Shown: positions 1 through 7,211 of the stretch, piece by piece
Numbering within the stretch: position 1 is the stretch's first letter
Layout: each line of letters opens with the position of its first letter
Assembly: GCA_002402005.2 (NCBI GenBank)
Contig: NVUS02000390.1
Location: 1 to 18,565, forward strand
DNA length: 18,565 bases
Reading direction: 5' to 3'
Source of the DNA: OCS116 cluster bacterium
GTDB lineage: Bacteria; Pseudomonadota; Alphaproteobacteria; Rhizobiales; OSC116
Position numbers and translations under genes: made by a program
The notes under the pieces: generated by a model
Databases searched by the model: none
What the model was told of the DNA's origin: nothing
The model's input: the letters and a program-made list of their open reading frames with translations, nothing else

Positions 1-277
1 TAAAGAATTGCGTGGTATTGTGGATGAAGCTAAGAGCAGACACGGCAGTGCAATCATTGCGGTTATTGGGATTAGTGAAGAAGGCAAAGCCGGCATTTCT
101 GTTGGTGTGACGGCAGACTTGGTTGATAAATTTAACGCCGTGGATTTGGTGCGCATTGGCTCGGCTATTTTGGGCGGTAAAGGCGGCGGCGGACGGCCAG
201 ACATGGCACAGGCCGGTGGACCAGATGGCGCCAAGGGTGAACAGGCGATTGCTGCCATTCGCGCCGCAATATCATAA
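1..277 (+). CDS. alaS: Alanyl-tRNA synthetase, C-terminal end (partial)
   Basis: This is the last 91 or so codons of alaS; the reading frame is open from base 2 and the 5' part lies outside the window. Alanyl-tRNA synthetase attaches alanine to tRNA-Ala in the cytoplasm. The visible part is the C-terminal C-Ala/DHHA1 domain, which helps bind tRNA and supports dimerisation. It is recognised by the glycine-rich segment [16 protein letters not shown] near the end, the hallmark of the AlaRS C-terminus, followed by a short helix. The TAA stop lies 15 bases before the next start, so the downstream channel gene is probably on the same transcript. The aminoacylation and editing domains cannot be judged here. 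Confidence 0.95.
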   Translation, partial: KELRGIVDEAKSRHGSAIIAVIGISEEGKAGISVGVTADLVDKFNAVDLVRIGSAILGGKGGGGRPDMAQAGGPDGAKGEQAIAAIRAAIS

Positions 278-292
278 TGAAGAGGGCAGATT

Positions 293-1483
293 ATGGATAT
301 GGGACACAAAACCTTTAGATATAAAATTTATATTCTATTGGAAGTAAACCCGGCCAAATATCTGCCTTCGAAAATTCTCAATATATTTTTAATCATATTG
401 ATTGTGGCCAATGTATTTGCATTTGCTATGGGCACTGTCGATAGTTTGGCCGCTAAATATGGCATTTTTTTTGAGTGGTTTAATATTTTTTCGGTAGCGG
501 TTTTTACGCTAGAATATTTAGCGCGCATTTGGTGTGTGGTTGAATACCCGCATTTAAAACATGTGACGCCGTTAAAAGCCCGGTTTGGTTATATGTTTAG
601 GCCGATTGCATTTATTGACTTGGTTTCGATTTTACCGTTTTATTTGGGTAATATTTTTGGTATTGATTTGCGCGGATTGCGTATTTTACGCCTGTTGCGA
701 ATTTTGAAACTTGCCCGATATTCACCGGCGATTGAAACGCTTGGCCGGACGGTTTATAATGAAAGACGGGCTTTGTGGGGCAGTTTAATCATTATGATTT
801 GCCTGATTTTATTCAGCTCGACCTTGATGTATTTGATTGAACAAGATGCACAACCCGAAAAATTTGGCTCGATACCGATGGCAGCATGGTGGGCGGTTTC
901 GACCTTGACCACTATAGGTTATGGTGATGCTGTGCCGATCACTGCGTTTGGTAAATTGGTTGGCGGGGTGTTTATGATGCTTGGGCTGGGCATGTTTGCT
1001 TTACCGATCGGCATTTTGGCAACCGGCTTTAGCCAAGAGGCCAACCGCCGGCAATTTGTGATTAGCTGGGGCATGGTATCACGTGTACCAGTATTTCATG
1101 GTCTGAATCCCGAAACCATATCGAGCATTATGAGCATGTTAAAGGCGCGTACCTATACAATGGGGCATGTGGTGTTTAAAGCCGGTGACATTGCGGAACA
1201 GATGTTTTTCATCACTTCTGGAGAAGCCAAAGCTGAGATGGAAGAGGGTGAATTTAAGCTGAAAGAGGGTGATTATTTTGGCGAACTGGCTTTGCTGGAA
1301 GACCGGGTGCATAGCGGTACGATCAGCGCCACCACCCAATTGCATGTGTTGGAATTGGATAAAAATGATTTCCAATATTTGTTGAGCATTCACCCTGAGA
1401 TTAACCAAAAGATACGCGAAGAAGCCATGGTGCGGCAGAATGAAGTGGCGACAGCCATGACGACCGACAAGAGCAATGTTTAG
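293..1483 (+). CDS. Voltage-gated-type K+ channel with C-terminal cyclic-nucleotide-binding-like domain
   Basis: A 396-residue inner-membrane protein. Hydrophobic segments fit S1-S4 (about 30-145). S4 carries regularly spaced arginines at about 127-142 (RGLRILRLLRILKLAR), as in a voltage sensor. The pore region follows, with the potassium selectivity filter TTIGYGD at 206-212, then S6. Residues from about 265 to 380 form a cNMP-binding-like domain with the phosphate-binding-cassette start FGELALL at 329-335. The architecture matches the MlotiK1-like bacterial cyclic-nucleotide-regulated K+ channels, though this protein is somewhat longer and its S4 is more heavily charged. The cassette arginine that normally holds the cyclic phosphate aligns with His340, so ligand binding is uncertain. 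The start is supported by an AGAGGG ribosome-binding site; a second ATG two codons later is possible. The gene follows alaS by 15 bases and its stop overlaps the stop of the convergent GDPD gene. The physiological role is unknown. Confidence 0.88.
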   Translation: MDMGHKTFRYKIYILLEVNPAKYLPSKILNIFLIILIVANVFAFAMGTVDSLAAKYGIFFEWFNIFSVAVFTLEYLARIWCVVEYPHLKHVTPLKARFGYMFRPIAFIDLVSILPFYLGNIFGIDLRGLRILRLLRILKLARYSPAIETLGRTVYNERRALWGSLIIMICLILFSSTLMYLIEQDAQPEKFGSIPMAAWWAVSTLTTIGYGDAVPITAFGKLVGGVFMMLGLGMFALPIGILATGFSQEANRRQFVISWGMVSRVPVFHGLNPETISSIMSMLKARTYTMGHVVFKAGDIAEQMFFITSGEAKAEMEEGEFKLKEGDYFGELALLEDRVHSGTISATTQLHVLELDKNDFQYLLSIHPEINQKIREEAMVRQNEVATAMTTDKSNV

Positions 1484-2433
1484 AACTCATCAATGTCATC
1501 TGTCCAGATGCCGCCTTTATAACCGGCTGCAATGAGGGCTTTGGCTTTATCGGTTGGTAAACCTTTTGAGCGGTTGCTGCCATTATAATCATCGATGAGA
1601 AATACCGATGTATTGACATCAGTCATGCGTTTGATGAATTTATTTGGCCAGCCCCAGACGATGGATTTTAGATTGTTGGGAATGAGCAAAATGTTGTTTT
1701 TGCAACTTTCAGGTATAAATCCACTCCAGCCGATAAGCATATAATCTTTGGCGCAGGCTTTGAAACCCGGTTTGCTCATGGTGACCATGTCTGGTAAGTC
1801 AGCGTTTAATTGGATGTGAAGTTTTGTTTTGCCGCCATATATCATCAATTTGGCTTGTTGGGTTTTGGGTAAGGTTTTTATTTTGTTGCTGAGCATTTTG
1901 GCTTCGGCCAAATTGTTACTTTTTATATTGATGAGGAATTTTTTGTTGGGGAATTTTTCGAAGATCTCTGATATTTCGGGCATCATGCCGACATATTTGC
2001 CGCGGAACGGGAATGTTTTGCCACCATCGGCGGTATAACCATAACCGATGTCGAGGGTTTTGAGATAAGCCATGGATTGTTCTTGGGTGACGCCATTGCC
2101 TTCGGTGCGGCACTCAATTGTCCAATCGTGAAAAACGGCCAGTTTGCCATCGGTGGTACGGTGGATGTCGAACTCGACAATATCGGCGCCTTTGGCGAAT
2201 GCAAATTCAATTGAGGCGATGGTATTTTCTAGATAATTATGTTTGGGTGGGTGAATGCGGTCGGCGGTGCAAGTGTCATTTTGCAAACCGTCTTTTGGGT
2301 AGGTTTGCGCCACGCCGCGATGTGCAAGTAGAGTGACTTGTTGGTCGAGCGTGGTGAATAGGCTGGTATTGTTGAGCCATAAGCCGCTGGCGATGACGCC
2401 AAACCCAATGGCAAATTTAGTTATTTTTCTCAT
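1480..2433 (-). CDS. Membrane-anchored glycerophosphodiester phosphodiesterase family protein
   Basis: A 317-residue GDPD-family protein. The family hydrolyses glycerophosphodiesters to glycerol-3-phosphate and an alcohol. An N-terminal hydrophobic stretch (about 5-20) looks like a signal anchor, placing the enzyme at the periplasmic face. Catalytic features are present: the AHRG motif (His38, Arg39), Glu69 in LENT, the EFD metal ligands (Glu87, Asp89) and FHD (His102, Asp103). Several cysteines in the exported part could form disulfides. The start is taken at MRKITKF, which has AGG 10 bases upstream. An in-frame ATG at 2451 would add six residues. With the chosen start the gene overlaps the end of panC by 17 bases, so it is probably translated from the panBC transcript. 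It is distinct in sequence from the GlpQ-like enzyme at 6016-7062. Its substrate is unknown, and nothing links it chemically to pantothenate synthesis. Confidence 0.85.
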   Translation of the reverse strand: MRKITKFAIGFGVIASGLWLNNTSLFTTLDQQVTLLAHRGVAQTYPKDGLQNDTCTADRIHPPKHNYLENTIASIEFAFAKGADIVEFDIHRTTDGKLAVFHDWTIECRTEGNGVTQEQSMAYLKTLDIGYGYTADGGKTFPFRGKYVGMMPEISEIFEKFPNKKFLINIKSNNLAEAKMLSNKIKTLPKTQQAKLMIYGGKTKLHIQLNADLPDMVTMSKPGFKACAKDYMLIGWSGFIPESCKNNILLIPNNLKSIVWGWPNKFIKRMTDVNTSVFLIDDYNGSNRSKGLPTDKAKALIAAGYKGGIWTDDIDEF

Positions 2434-3280
2434 CTGTAGCAAACCTAACATTATCTATGAGTCGTGTTTTGCCTAAAGAGGCGGCAACGAATATAGCTAG
2501 TTTATGATCGGCAATCGTGGCGGTTTTGAGAGTATTCTGTGTTCTTATTTCGAAATAGTCGGGTTTAAAGCCGGATTCTTCGATAATTTGCATGGTTTGT
2601 TTTTCCAGCTCGCGGAAATTTTCTTCGCCGGCCAAAATGGCTTGCTTTACATAGCTTAGAATTTGGTTGAGGCGCGGGGCGATTTGTTTTTGTTCAGCTG
2701 TTAAATAGCTATTGCGGGAGCTGAGTGCCAAGCCAGCTTCATCGCGGACAATTGGTGCGCCGATGACGTTGATGGGCATACAAAGATCAGTGGTCATTTG
2801 TTGGATGACCATGAGTTGTTGATAGTCTTTAAGACCAAAAATGGCATGATCAGGCGCTATGATGTTGAATAATTTTGTCACCACAGTGGCGACGCCGGTT
2901 AGGTGAGTGGGGCGAGATTTGCCACACAATATGCCATCTAACGCCGCGACGCTGACCAATGTTTTGCTGGCACTGGCTTGGGGGTAAATTTCGGCGGCGC
3001 TGGGGGTAAAGAGATAATGATTGCTGGCGGCTGCTAGCTTTTCTTGATCGGCCTTTAAGGTTTTTGGATAGCTATCAAAATCCTCATTGGGGCTGAATTG
3101 CATGGGGTTAACAAAAATGCTGGTGATGACAATGTCGGCATGTTGCTGCATTTTCTCAACCAATGAAATGTGCCCAGCATGCAAATTGCCCATGGTGGGC
3201 ACGAGGCCAATGGTTTTGCCTTTTTGGCGTTCGGCTTTGACGATGTTGCGGATGTCGGCGATATTTGAAATGGTTTGCAT
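2417..3280 (-). CDS. panC: Pantothenate synthetase (pantoate--beta-alanine ligase)
   Basis: A 287-residue cytoplasmic enzyme that joins pantoate and beta-alanine using ATP, the last step of pantothenate (vitamin B5) synthesis. The HIGH-like nucleotide-binding motif is HAGH at 34-37 within PTMGNLHAGH. Other family signatures are IFVNPMQF, FGLKDYQQL (148-156) and the KMSKS-equivalent LSSRNSYL around 186-193. Length matches the usual 280-290. The start is placed at MQTISNIADIR because an in-frame upstream extension to 3340 lies entirely inside the end of panB and has no conserved sequence. This start is one base past the panB stop, a spacing that suggests translational coupling. The gene is the third of the lipoprotein-panB-panC-GDPD run. 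Confidence 0.96.
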   Translation of the reverse strand: MQTISNIADIRNIVKAERQKGKTIGLVPTMGNLHAGHISLVEKMQQHADIVITSIFVNPMQFSPNEDFDSYPKTLKADQEKLAAASNHYLFTPSAAEIYPQASASKTLVSVAALDGILCGKSRPTHLTGVATVVTKLFNIIAPDHAIFGLKDYQQLMVIQQMTTDLCMPINVIGAPIVRDEAGLALSSRNSYLTAEQKQIAPRLNQILSYVKQAILAGEENFRELEKQTMQIIEESGFKPDYFEIRTQNTLKTATIADHKLAIFVAASLGKTRLIDNVRFATDEKNN

Positions 3281-3281
3281 A

Positions 3282-4109
3282 TTATGACTCGAAACTATGT
3301 TGTGGTTCGGGATAGAGGCCATCTCTGACCTCTTGGCCAAAAGCCTTGATGGCGTTTTGAATGTTATTCTCTTGTTCCATATAATTTTTTACAAAGCGGG
3401 CCGGGCGTTTGGTGAGGCCGAGAATGTCTTGTATTACCAAAACTTGCGCGTCGGTATCTTTGCCAGCACCAATGCCAATGACTGGGATTTTTACGGCTCT
3501 GGTGATTTTTTTTGCCAAGTCTACTGGCACGCATTCAAGCAATATAATTTTGGCGCCCGCTGACTCAGCGGCTTTGGCATTGTTTAGCACGTCTTCGGCA
3601 GCAGATTTGGTACGACCTTGCACTTTAAAACCGCCCAATTGATGAACAAATTGTGGAGTGAGGCCAAAATGAGCGCAGACCGGAATGCCTTGCTCGCTGA
3701 GTTTGGTGATGATCGGGATGAGCCAATCTTTACCTTCGAGTTTGACAATCTCTGCCCCGACACGCATTAGCTGTGCCGCGGCGTTTAGTGCATCTTGCGC
3801 GGTTGAATAAGTGGCGAACGGCATATCGACCATGATGAGTGGCAAAGGTGCGCCTGCGACCACGCATTTTGTGTGGTAAATCATATCTTCTATGCTGACC
3901 GGCAGGGTATTGCTATGACCCTGTATGGTCATGCCGAGGCTATCGCCAACTAGAATGACCTCGATGCCATTGTCATTAATGGCGCTGGCCATAGAAAAAT
4001 CATAGGCGGTGAGGGTGGCGAATTTCTGCCCCTCATTTTTGAGTTTTTGCAGGATGGGCAAAGTGACTTTTTTGGCTTTTTTTACCGGTGGTGTTTCTGA
4101 TTCTGACAT
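3282..4109 (-). CDS. panB: 3-methyl-2-oxobutanoate hydroxymethyltransferase
   Basis: A 275-residue enzyme that transfers a hydroxymethyl group from methylene-tetrahydrofolate to alpha-ketoisovalerate, giving ketopantoate, the first committed step to pantothenate. Metal and substrate residues are all visible: Asp56 in VGDSLGM, Asp95 in MVDMPF, Glu125 in KLEGK, and the catalytic Glu192 in LLECVP. An N-terminal lysine-rich tail of about 15 residues precedes the conserved barrel. A strong AGGGGGG ribosome-binding site supports the start at 4109. The gene is followed after one base by panC. The lipoprotein gene ends 24 bases upstream, so the two are probably co-transcribed. No panE or panD is present in the window. 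Confidence 0.96.
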   Translation of the reverse strand: MSESETPPVKKAKKVTLPILQKLKNEGQKFATLTAYDFSMASAINDNGIEVILVGDSLGMTIQGHSNTLPVSIEDMIYHTKCVVAGAPLPLIMVDMPFATYSTAQDALNAAAQLMRVGAEIVKLEGKDWLIPIITKLSEQGIPVCAHFGLTPQFVHQLGGFKVQGRTKSAAEDVLNNAKAAESAGAKIILLECVPVDLAKKITRAVKIPVIGIGAGKDTDAQVLVIQDILGLTKRPARFVKNYMEQENNIQNAIKAFGQEVRDGLYPEPQHSFES

Positions 4110-4133
4110 TTATTGCGCCCCCCTAAAATGGGT

Positions 4134-4532
4134 TTAATATTTGGAGTCGGCAGTTTGATAGGCTGATGTTGCCATGACATCGCGGAAAAATGTACATTTA
4201 TTTTGCAAGGCAGCATAGCGGATTTTTTGATATTGGGTTTTGTAACCCGACATTTTTTTGTTGAATTCTTGGTTGCCATTGACGATGAAATAAACCGGCC
4301 AATTGGTGTAGCTTCTGGCTACGGCGCGAGCCGTGCTGTAGCTTTTGCGAGTTCTTAGGCTTTTGACCATAAGGCCACGTACATTGCGACCCAGCGTATT
4401 GTGCTCGCGGCTTAAGGCTGAACAGGATTTTGCTAAATGGGTTTTGGATGAATAAAATGCGCCACCAGTGACACAGGCATTTAGCAGGAATGCGCTCATC
4501 ACAATGAGGCTGGTTTTGAAAATATTGCGCAT
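4134..4532 (-). CDS. Small predicted outer-membrane or periplasmic lipoprotein, function unknown
   Basis: A 132-residue protein of no family I recognise. The N-terminus is a textbook lipoprotein signal: basic MRNIFK, a hydrophobic core, and lipobox LLNAC with Cys20 as the lipidated residue. The mature part is rich in lysine, arginine, serine and tyrosine and has two more cysteines (Cys37 and Cys113) that could form a disulfide. There is no further transmembrane segment. The start at 4532 is chosen because it has an AGAAAGAC ribosome-binding site and gives a clean signal peptide. The longer in-frame reading to 4601 runs back into the icd terminator. The gene sits immediately upstream of panB on the same strand, but I see no functional reason for the pairing. 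Confidence 0.75.
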   Translation of the reverse strand: MRNIFKTSLIVMSAFLLNACVTGGAFYSSKTHLAKSCSALSREHNTLGRNVRGLMVKSLRTRKSYSTARAVARSYTNWPVYFIVNGNQEFNKKMSGYKTQYQKIRYAALQNKCTFFRDVMATSAYQTADSKY

Positions 4533-4572
4533 GGATTGTCTTTCTGTTTTGAACCGTTGATTCTTTGAGGCG

Positions 4573-4601
4573 ATCATAAAAAAAAGGCGCTGCAAATGCA
4601 A
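4573..4601 (-). promoter_or_regulatory. Candidate promoter embedded in the icd terminator
   Basis: On the minus strand, TTGCAT (4596-4601) is followed after exactly 17 bases by TATGAT (4573-4578), a 5-of-6 match to the -10 consensus. The -35 match is weak (3 of 6) and lies inside the terminator stem. It would drive the lipoprotein-panB-panC-GDPD run, whose first start is about 40 bases downstream. No other room for a promoter exists between the terminator and the lipoprotein gene, unless transcription reads through from icd. Confidence 0.3.
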
Positions 4602-4608
4602 CGCCTTT
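4578..4608 (-). terminator. Rho-independent terminator of icd
   Basis: An 11-base-pair stem (4583-4593 with 4598-4608, one G-T wobble on the transcript) closes a four-base loop. On the minus strand it is followed by a run of eight T (A on the plus strand, 4578-4585). It begins about 20 bases after the icd stop. Confidence 0.9.
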
Positions 4609-4625
4609 GATTTAATTTATGCAGA

Positions 4626-5840
4626 CTATGCCATAGCTTTTTGCAGGTTTTCGTCGATTTTGTCGAGGAAGCCAGTGGTTGAAAGCCATTTTTGTTGGGG
4701 ACCAACAAGCAATGCCAAATCTTTGGTCATATGACCACTTTCGATGGTATCAACAACAACGGTTTCTAGGGTTGTGGCAAAGTTAGCCAATTCTTTGTTG
4801 TCATCCAATTTAGCACGATGGGCTAAGCCGCGTGACCATGCAAAGATTGAGGCTGTAGAGTTTGTGCTGGTTTCTTCACCTTTTTGGTGCAGACGGTAAT
4901 GGCGGGTTACTGTGCCATGTGCGGCTTCAGCTTCAACTGTTTGTCCATCGGGTGTCATGAGGACTGATGTCATAAGGCCGAGTGAACCAAAACCTTGTGC
5001 CACTGTGTCTGATTGCACATCGCCATCATAGTTTTTACAAGCCCAAACAAATTTACCGTTCCATTTCATCGCGCAAGCCACCATGTCATCGATTAAGCGA
5101 TGTTCATAAGTGATGCCGGCTGCTTCGAATTTGTCTTTATATTCGGCTTGGAAAATTTCTTCGAATAGATCTTTAAAACGACCATCATATTTTTTAAGAA
5201 TGGTGTTTTTGGTGGATAGGTAAACAGGCCATCCGCGTAGTAGGCCATAGGCCATTGAGGCACGGGCAAAATCGCGGATTGAGTCATCTAAATTGTACAT
5301 AGCTAAGGCAATGCCAGCGGCTTCAAATTCAAATACTTCGCGTTCGATGGTTTCTGAACCGTCTGTGGCTTCCCATTTAAGGGTAAGTTTACCAGCGCCA
5401 GGGACTAGAAAGTCGGTGGCGCGATATTGATCGCCAAATGCATGACGGCCGATGACGATTGGGTTTGTCCAACCTGGAACAAGGCGCGGTACGTTTTTGC
5501 AAACGATAGGCTCGCGGAAGATTGTGCCGCCAATGATGTTACGGATTGTGCCGTTTGGCGAACGCCACATTTCTTTTAGGCCAAATTCTTCAACACGGTC
5601 TTCATCTGGTGTGATGGTTGCGCATTTGATGCCGACGCCGTATTTTTGAATGGCTTTGGCTGAATCTATGGTAATTTGATCATTTGTTTCGTCGCGTTTT
5701 TCGACGCTAAGGTCATAATATTTAATATCAAGGTCAAGATATGGGTGAATTAATTTGTCTTTGATGAAATGCCAGATGATGCGGGTCATTTCGTCGCCGT
5801 CGAGTTCGACAACTGGGTTTGCTACCTTAATTTTTGACAT
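4626..5840 (-). CDS. icd: NADP-dependent isocitrate dehydrogenase, eukaryote-like type
   Basis: A 404-residue TCA-cycle enzyme that converts isocitrate to 2-oxoglutarate with NADP+. It is of the homodimeric type shared by alphaproteobacteria and eukaryotes, not the E. coli type. The substrate segment [10 protein letters not shown] places Ser94, Arg100 and Arg109 where mammalian enzymes have them. Metal-binding aspartates lie in the YDGDVQSD segment. The stretch from GTVTRHYR to ETSTNS matches the cofactor region. The start is MSKIKVANP at 5840 with a GAGAGG site 7-8 bases upstream; a five-residue extension from TTG at 5855 would include that ribosome-binding site and is rejected. A terminator follows the stop, and a candidate promoter lies upstream, so the gene is probably transcribed alone. 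Confidence 0.97.
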   Translation of the reverse strand: MSKIKVANPVVELDGDEMTRIIWHFIKDKLIHPYLDLDIKYYDLSVEKRDETNDQITIDSAKAIQKYGVGIKCATITPDEDRVEEFGLKEMWRSPNGTIRNIIGGTIFREPIVCKNVPRLVPGWTNPIVIGRHAFGDQYRATDFLVPGAGKLTLKWEATDGSETIEREVFEFEAAGIALAMYNLDDSIRDFARASMAYGLLRGWPVYLSTKNTILKKYDGRFKDLFEEIFQAEYKDKFEAAGITYEHRLIDDMVACAMKWNGKFVWACKNYDGDVQSDTVAQGFGSLGLMTSVLMTPDGQTVEAEAAHGTVTRHYRLHQKGEETSTNSTASIFAWSRGLAHRAKLDDNKELANFATTLETVVVDTIESGHMTKDLALLVGPQQKWLSTTGFLDKIDENLQKAMA

Positions 5841-5879
5841 ATATACGCCTCTCAATATTTTTTGGTTTTTGATGGGCTT

Positions 5880-5907
5880 GGTATAGCAGAGATTACGCCT
5901 AGGTCAA
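5880..5907 (-). promoter_or_regulatory. Candidate promoter of icd
   Basis: On the minus strand TTGACC (5902-5907) and TATACC (5880-5885) are separated by 16 bases and lie about 40 bases before the icd start. The -35 matches consensus in 5 of 6 positions and the -10 in 4 of 6. It falls just downstream of the glpQ terminator, as an independent icd promoter should. Confidence 0.5.
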
Positions 5908-5961
5908 AGGTTTAGCGGGTGGTTTTTTAGTCTTAATTGTGGTTTTTGGCTTAAAAATAGT

Positions 5962-5991
5962 AAAAAAGGCAAATATCGCTATTTGCCTTTT
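5962..5991 (-). terminator. Rho-independent terminator of glpQ
   Basis: A perfect 12-base inverted repeat (5964-5975 with 5980-5991) with a four-base loop is followed on the minus strand by a T run made by the A tract at 5962-5967. It begins 24 bases after the glpQ stop and separates glpQ from icd. Confidence 0.85.
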
Positions 5992-6015
5992 AAACTAGAT
6001 TGAATTTATTTTGGT

Positions 6016-7062
6016 TTATTGATGATTTTCTATAAATTTAACCGCGACATCTGTGAAATCTGTAAATAAACCATCTACACCAATGTCATATAAGAAGAGT
6101 TGCATGGTTTCCTCTTGAGTTTTTGCCCATTTGGGTAGGCTATCTTGGCGGAATGTGTAGGGGTGGATTTGTAGGCCATTGGCGTGGGCATTTTTTACCA
6201 GATCGGTGATGACCGGTTTGCCGTTGCTGTCAAATTCGGGGACAATTTGGGTCATCCAAGGGCCTATGCCATCGGCGACCTTGGCGATGGCGGCAAGGCC
6301 TTCGGCAGTTTTTAGATAATCATAATCAACATCGGGAGATTCGCCCCAACTATTCTCGGCCAACAATTGCACCAATTTGCCTTTATAGCCGAGTTCATTG
6401 CGAATGCGTTGGGTTTCATTCCAATCAAAACATTGCAGATAGATGGCATCGTCTTTATCATCATAGCCATATTCGGCCAAAATTTCGATGACGATTTTAG
6501 AGATGTCTTTGCCTTCGGCTAAATGAAATGCCGGGGCTTTGATTTCTGGGTAGATGCCGACATTTTTACCGGTTGATTTGTTGAGGCCCTGGATGAGTTC
6601 AATTTCTTCAACCAATGTTGGAACTTTGAAAGCTGATTTCCAAAGCGGGAAACGGCCAGCATAAATCGCTTCGCCGGTTTCGCGGTTGAAGCGTTCGGTT
6701 AGGTTTAGGCTTTTGATTTCGGCCAAAGTGAAATCGATGGCATAATAACGACCATCTTCTCTGGCTCGCGCTTTGAAAACTTGTGCGACATTGGTGACGG
6801 TGTCTAGATAATGATCGTGCAGAATAACTGGCACATTGTCTTTGGTCAGTACGATGTCTTGCTCTAGATAATCGGCACCCATGCCGTAAGCTAGTGTTTT
6901 TGAAGCCAAGCTATGTTCCGGCAAATAAGCCGGTGCGCCGCGATGGGCGACGACTAATTTATCATGCATGGTTTCTGCGGCCAATATGCTTTGTGCGCTG
7001 ATGATTTGACTGAGTGCAAAAACCACAGCCAGTTTTTTGAAATTTGGAGTTAATTTAAACAT
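6016..7062 (-). CDS. glpQ: Periplasmic glycerophosphodiester phosphodiesterase GlpQ
   Basis: A 348-residue exported enzyme that cleaves glycerophosphodiesters from phospholipid breakdown to sn-glycerol-3-phosphate and an alcohol. The N-terminus is a classical signal peptide with probable cleavage near Ala29. The mature protein follows the E. coli GlpQ pattern closely: VAHRGA (His40), YLPEHS, ADYLEQD (Glu67, Asp69), ILHDHYLD (His82, Asp83, His84), and the segment REDGRYYAIDFTLAEIKSLN. Length is close to the E. coli enzyme. An AAGGAA ribosome-binding site lies seven bases before the ATG. The gene has its own terminator and an upstream array resembling a PHO box, which would fit induction under phosphate starvation. 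No glycerol-3-phosphate transporter is in the window. Confidence 0.95.
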   Translation of the reverse strand: MFKLTPNFKKLAVVFALSQIISAQSILAAETMHDKLVVAHRGAPAYLPEHSLASKTLAYGMGADYLEQDIVLTKDNVPVILHDHYLDTVTNVAQVFKARAREDGRYYAIDFTLAEIKSLNLTERFNRETGEAIYAGRFPLWKSAFKVPTLVEEIELIQGLNKSTGKNVGIYPEIKAPAFHLAEGKDISKIVIEILAEYGYDDKDDAIYLQCFDWNETQRIRNELGYKGKLVQLLAENSWGESPDVDYDYLKTAEGLAAIAKVADGIGPWMTQIVPEFDSNGKPVITDLVKNAHANGLQIHPYTFRQDSLPKWAKTQEETMQLFLYDIGVDGLFTDFTDVAVKFIENHQ

Positions 7063-7111
7063 TTCATTTCCTTAGTTATAGGTGATTCTTGCTTAAAATT
7101 AACCGAATTAA

Positions 7112-7151
7112 ATGACGGTTTTTTAACAAGCGTGTGACGTTTATTTGACAC
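7112..7151 (-). promoter_or_regulatory. Candidate PHO-box array upstream of glpQ
   Basis: Four seven-base units occur at a strict 11-base period. Read towards glpQ on the minus strand they are GTGTCAA (7145-7151), ACGTCAC (7134-7140), TTGTTAA (7123-7129) and CCGTCAT (7112-7118). The PhoB consensus unit is CTGTCAT with four-base spacers, so period and orientation both fit; matches per unit run from 4 to 6 of 7. A weak TAATTT follows at the distance expected for a -10. The array ends about 50 bases before the glpQ start. A TTGACA inside it (7145-7150) could alternatively be a trmJ -35. Confidence 0.55.
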
Positions 7152-7211
7152 TTGTTGCTTGCATGGCCGAATTAGCGTAGAGAAGGGCGAAAGACATTAG
7201 AAAGTGATAAA

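Noticed and set aside
3281..3340. N-terminal extension of panC to an upstream in-frame start
   Set aside because: It lies wholly inside the 3' end of panB, has no PanC similarity, and the conserved protein begins at MQTISNIADIR.
4533..4601. Longer reading of the small lipoprotein starting at 4601
   Set aside because: It begins inside the icd terminator and would bury the clear signal peptide and its ribosome-binding site.
7145..7150. TTGACA as the trmJ -35 box
   Set aside because: No acceptable -10 follows at 16-18 bases, and the hexamer is one unit of the 11-base-period array facing glpQ. It is kept only as an alternative.
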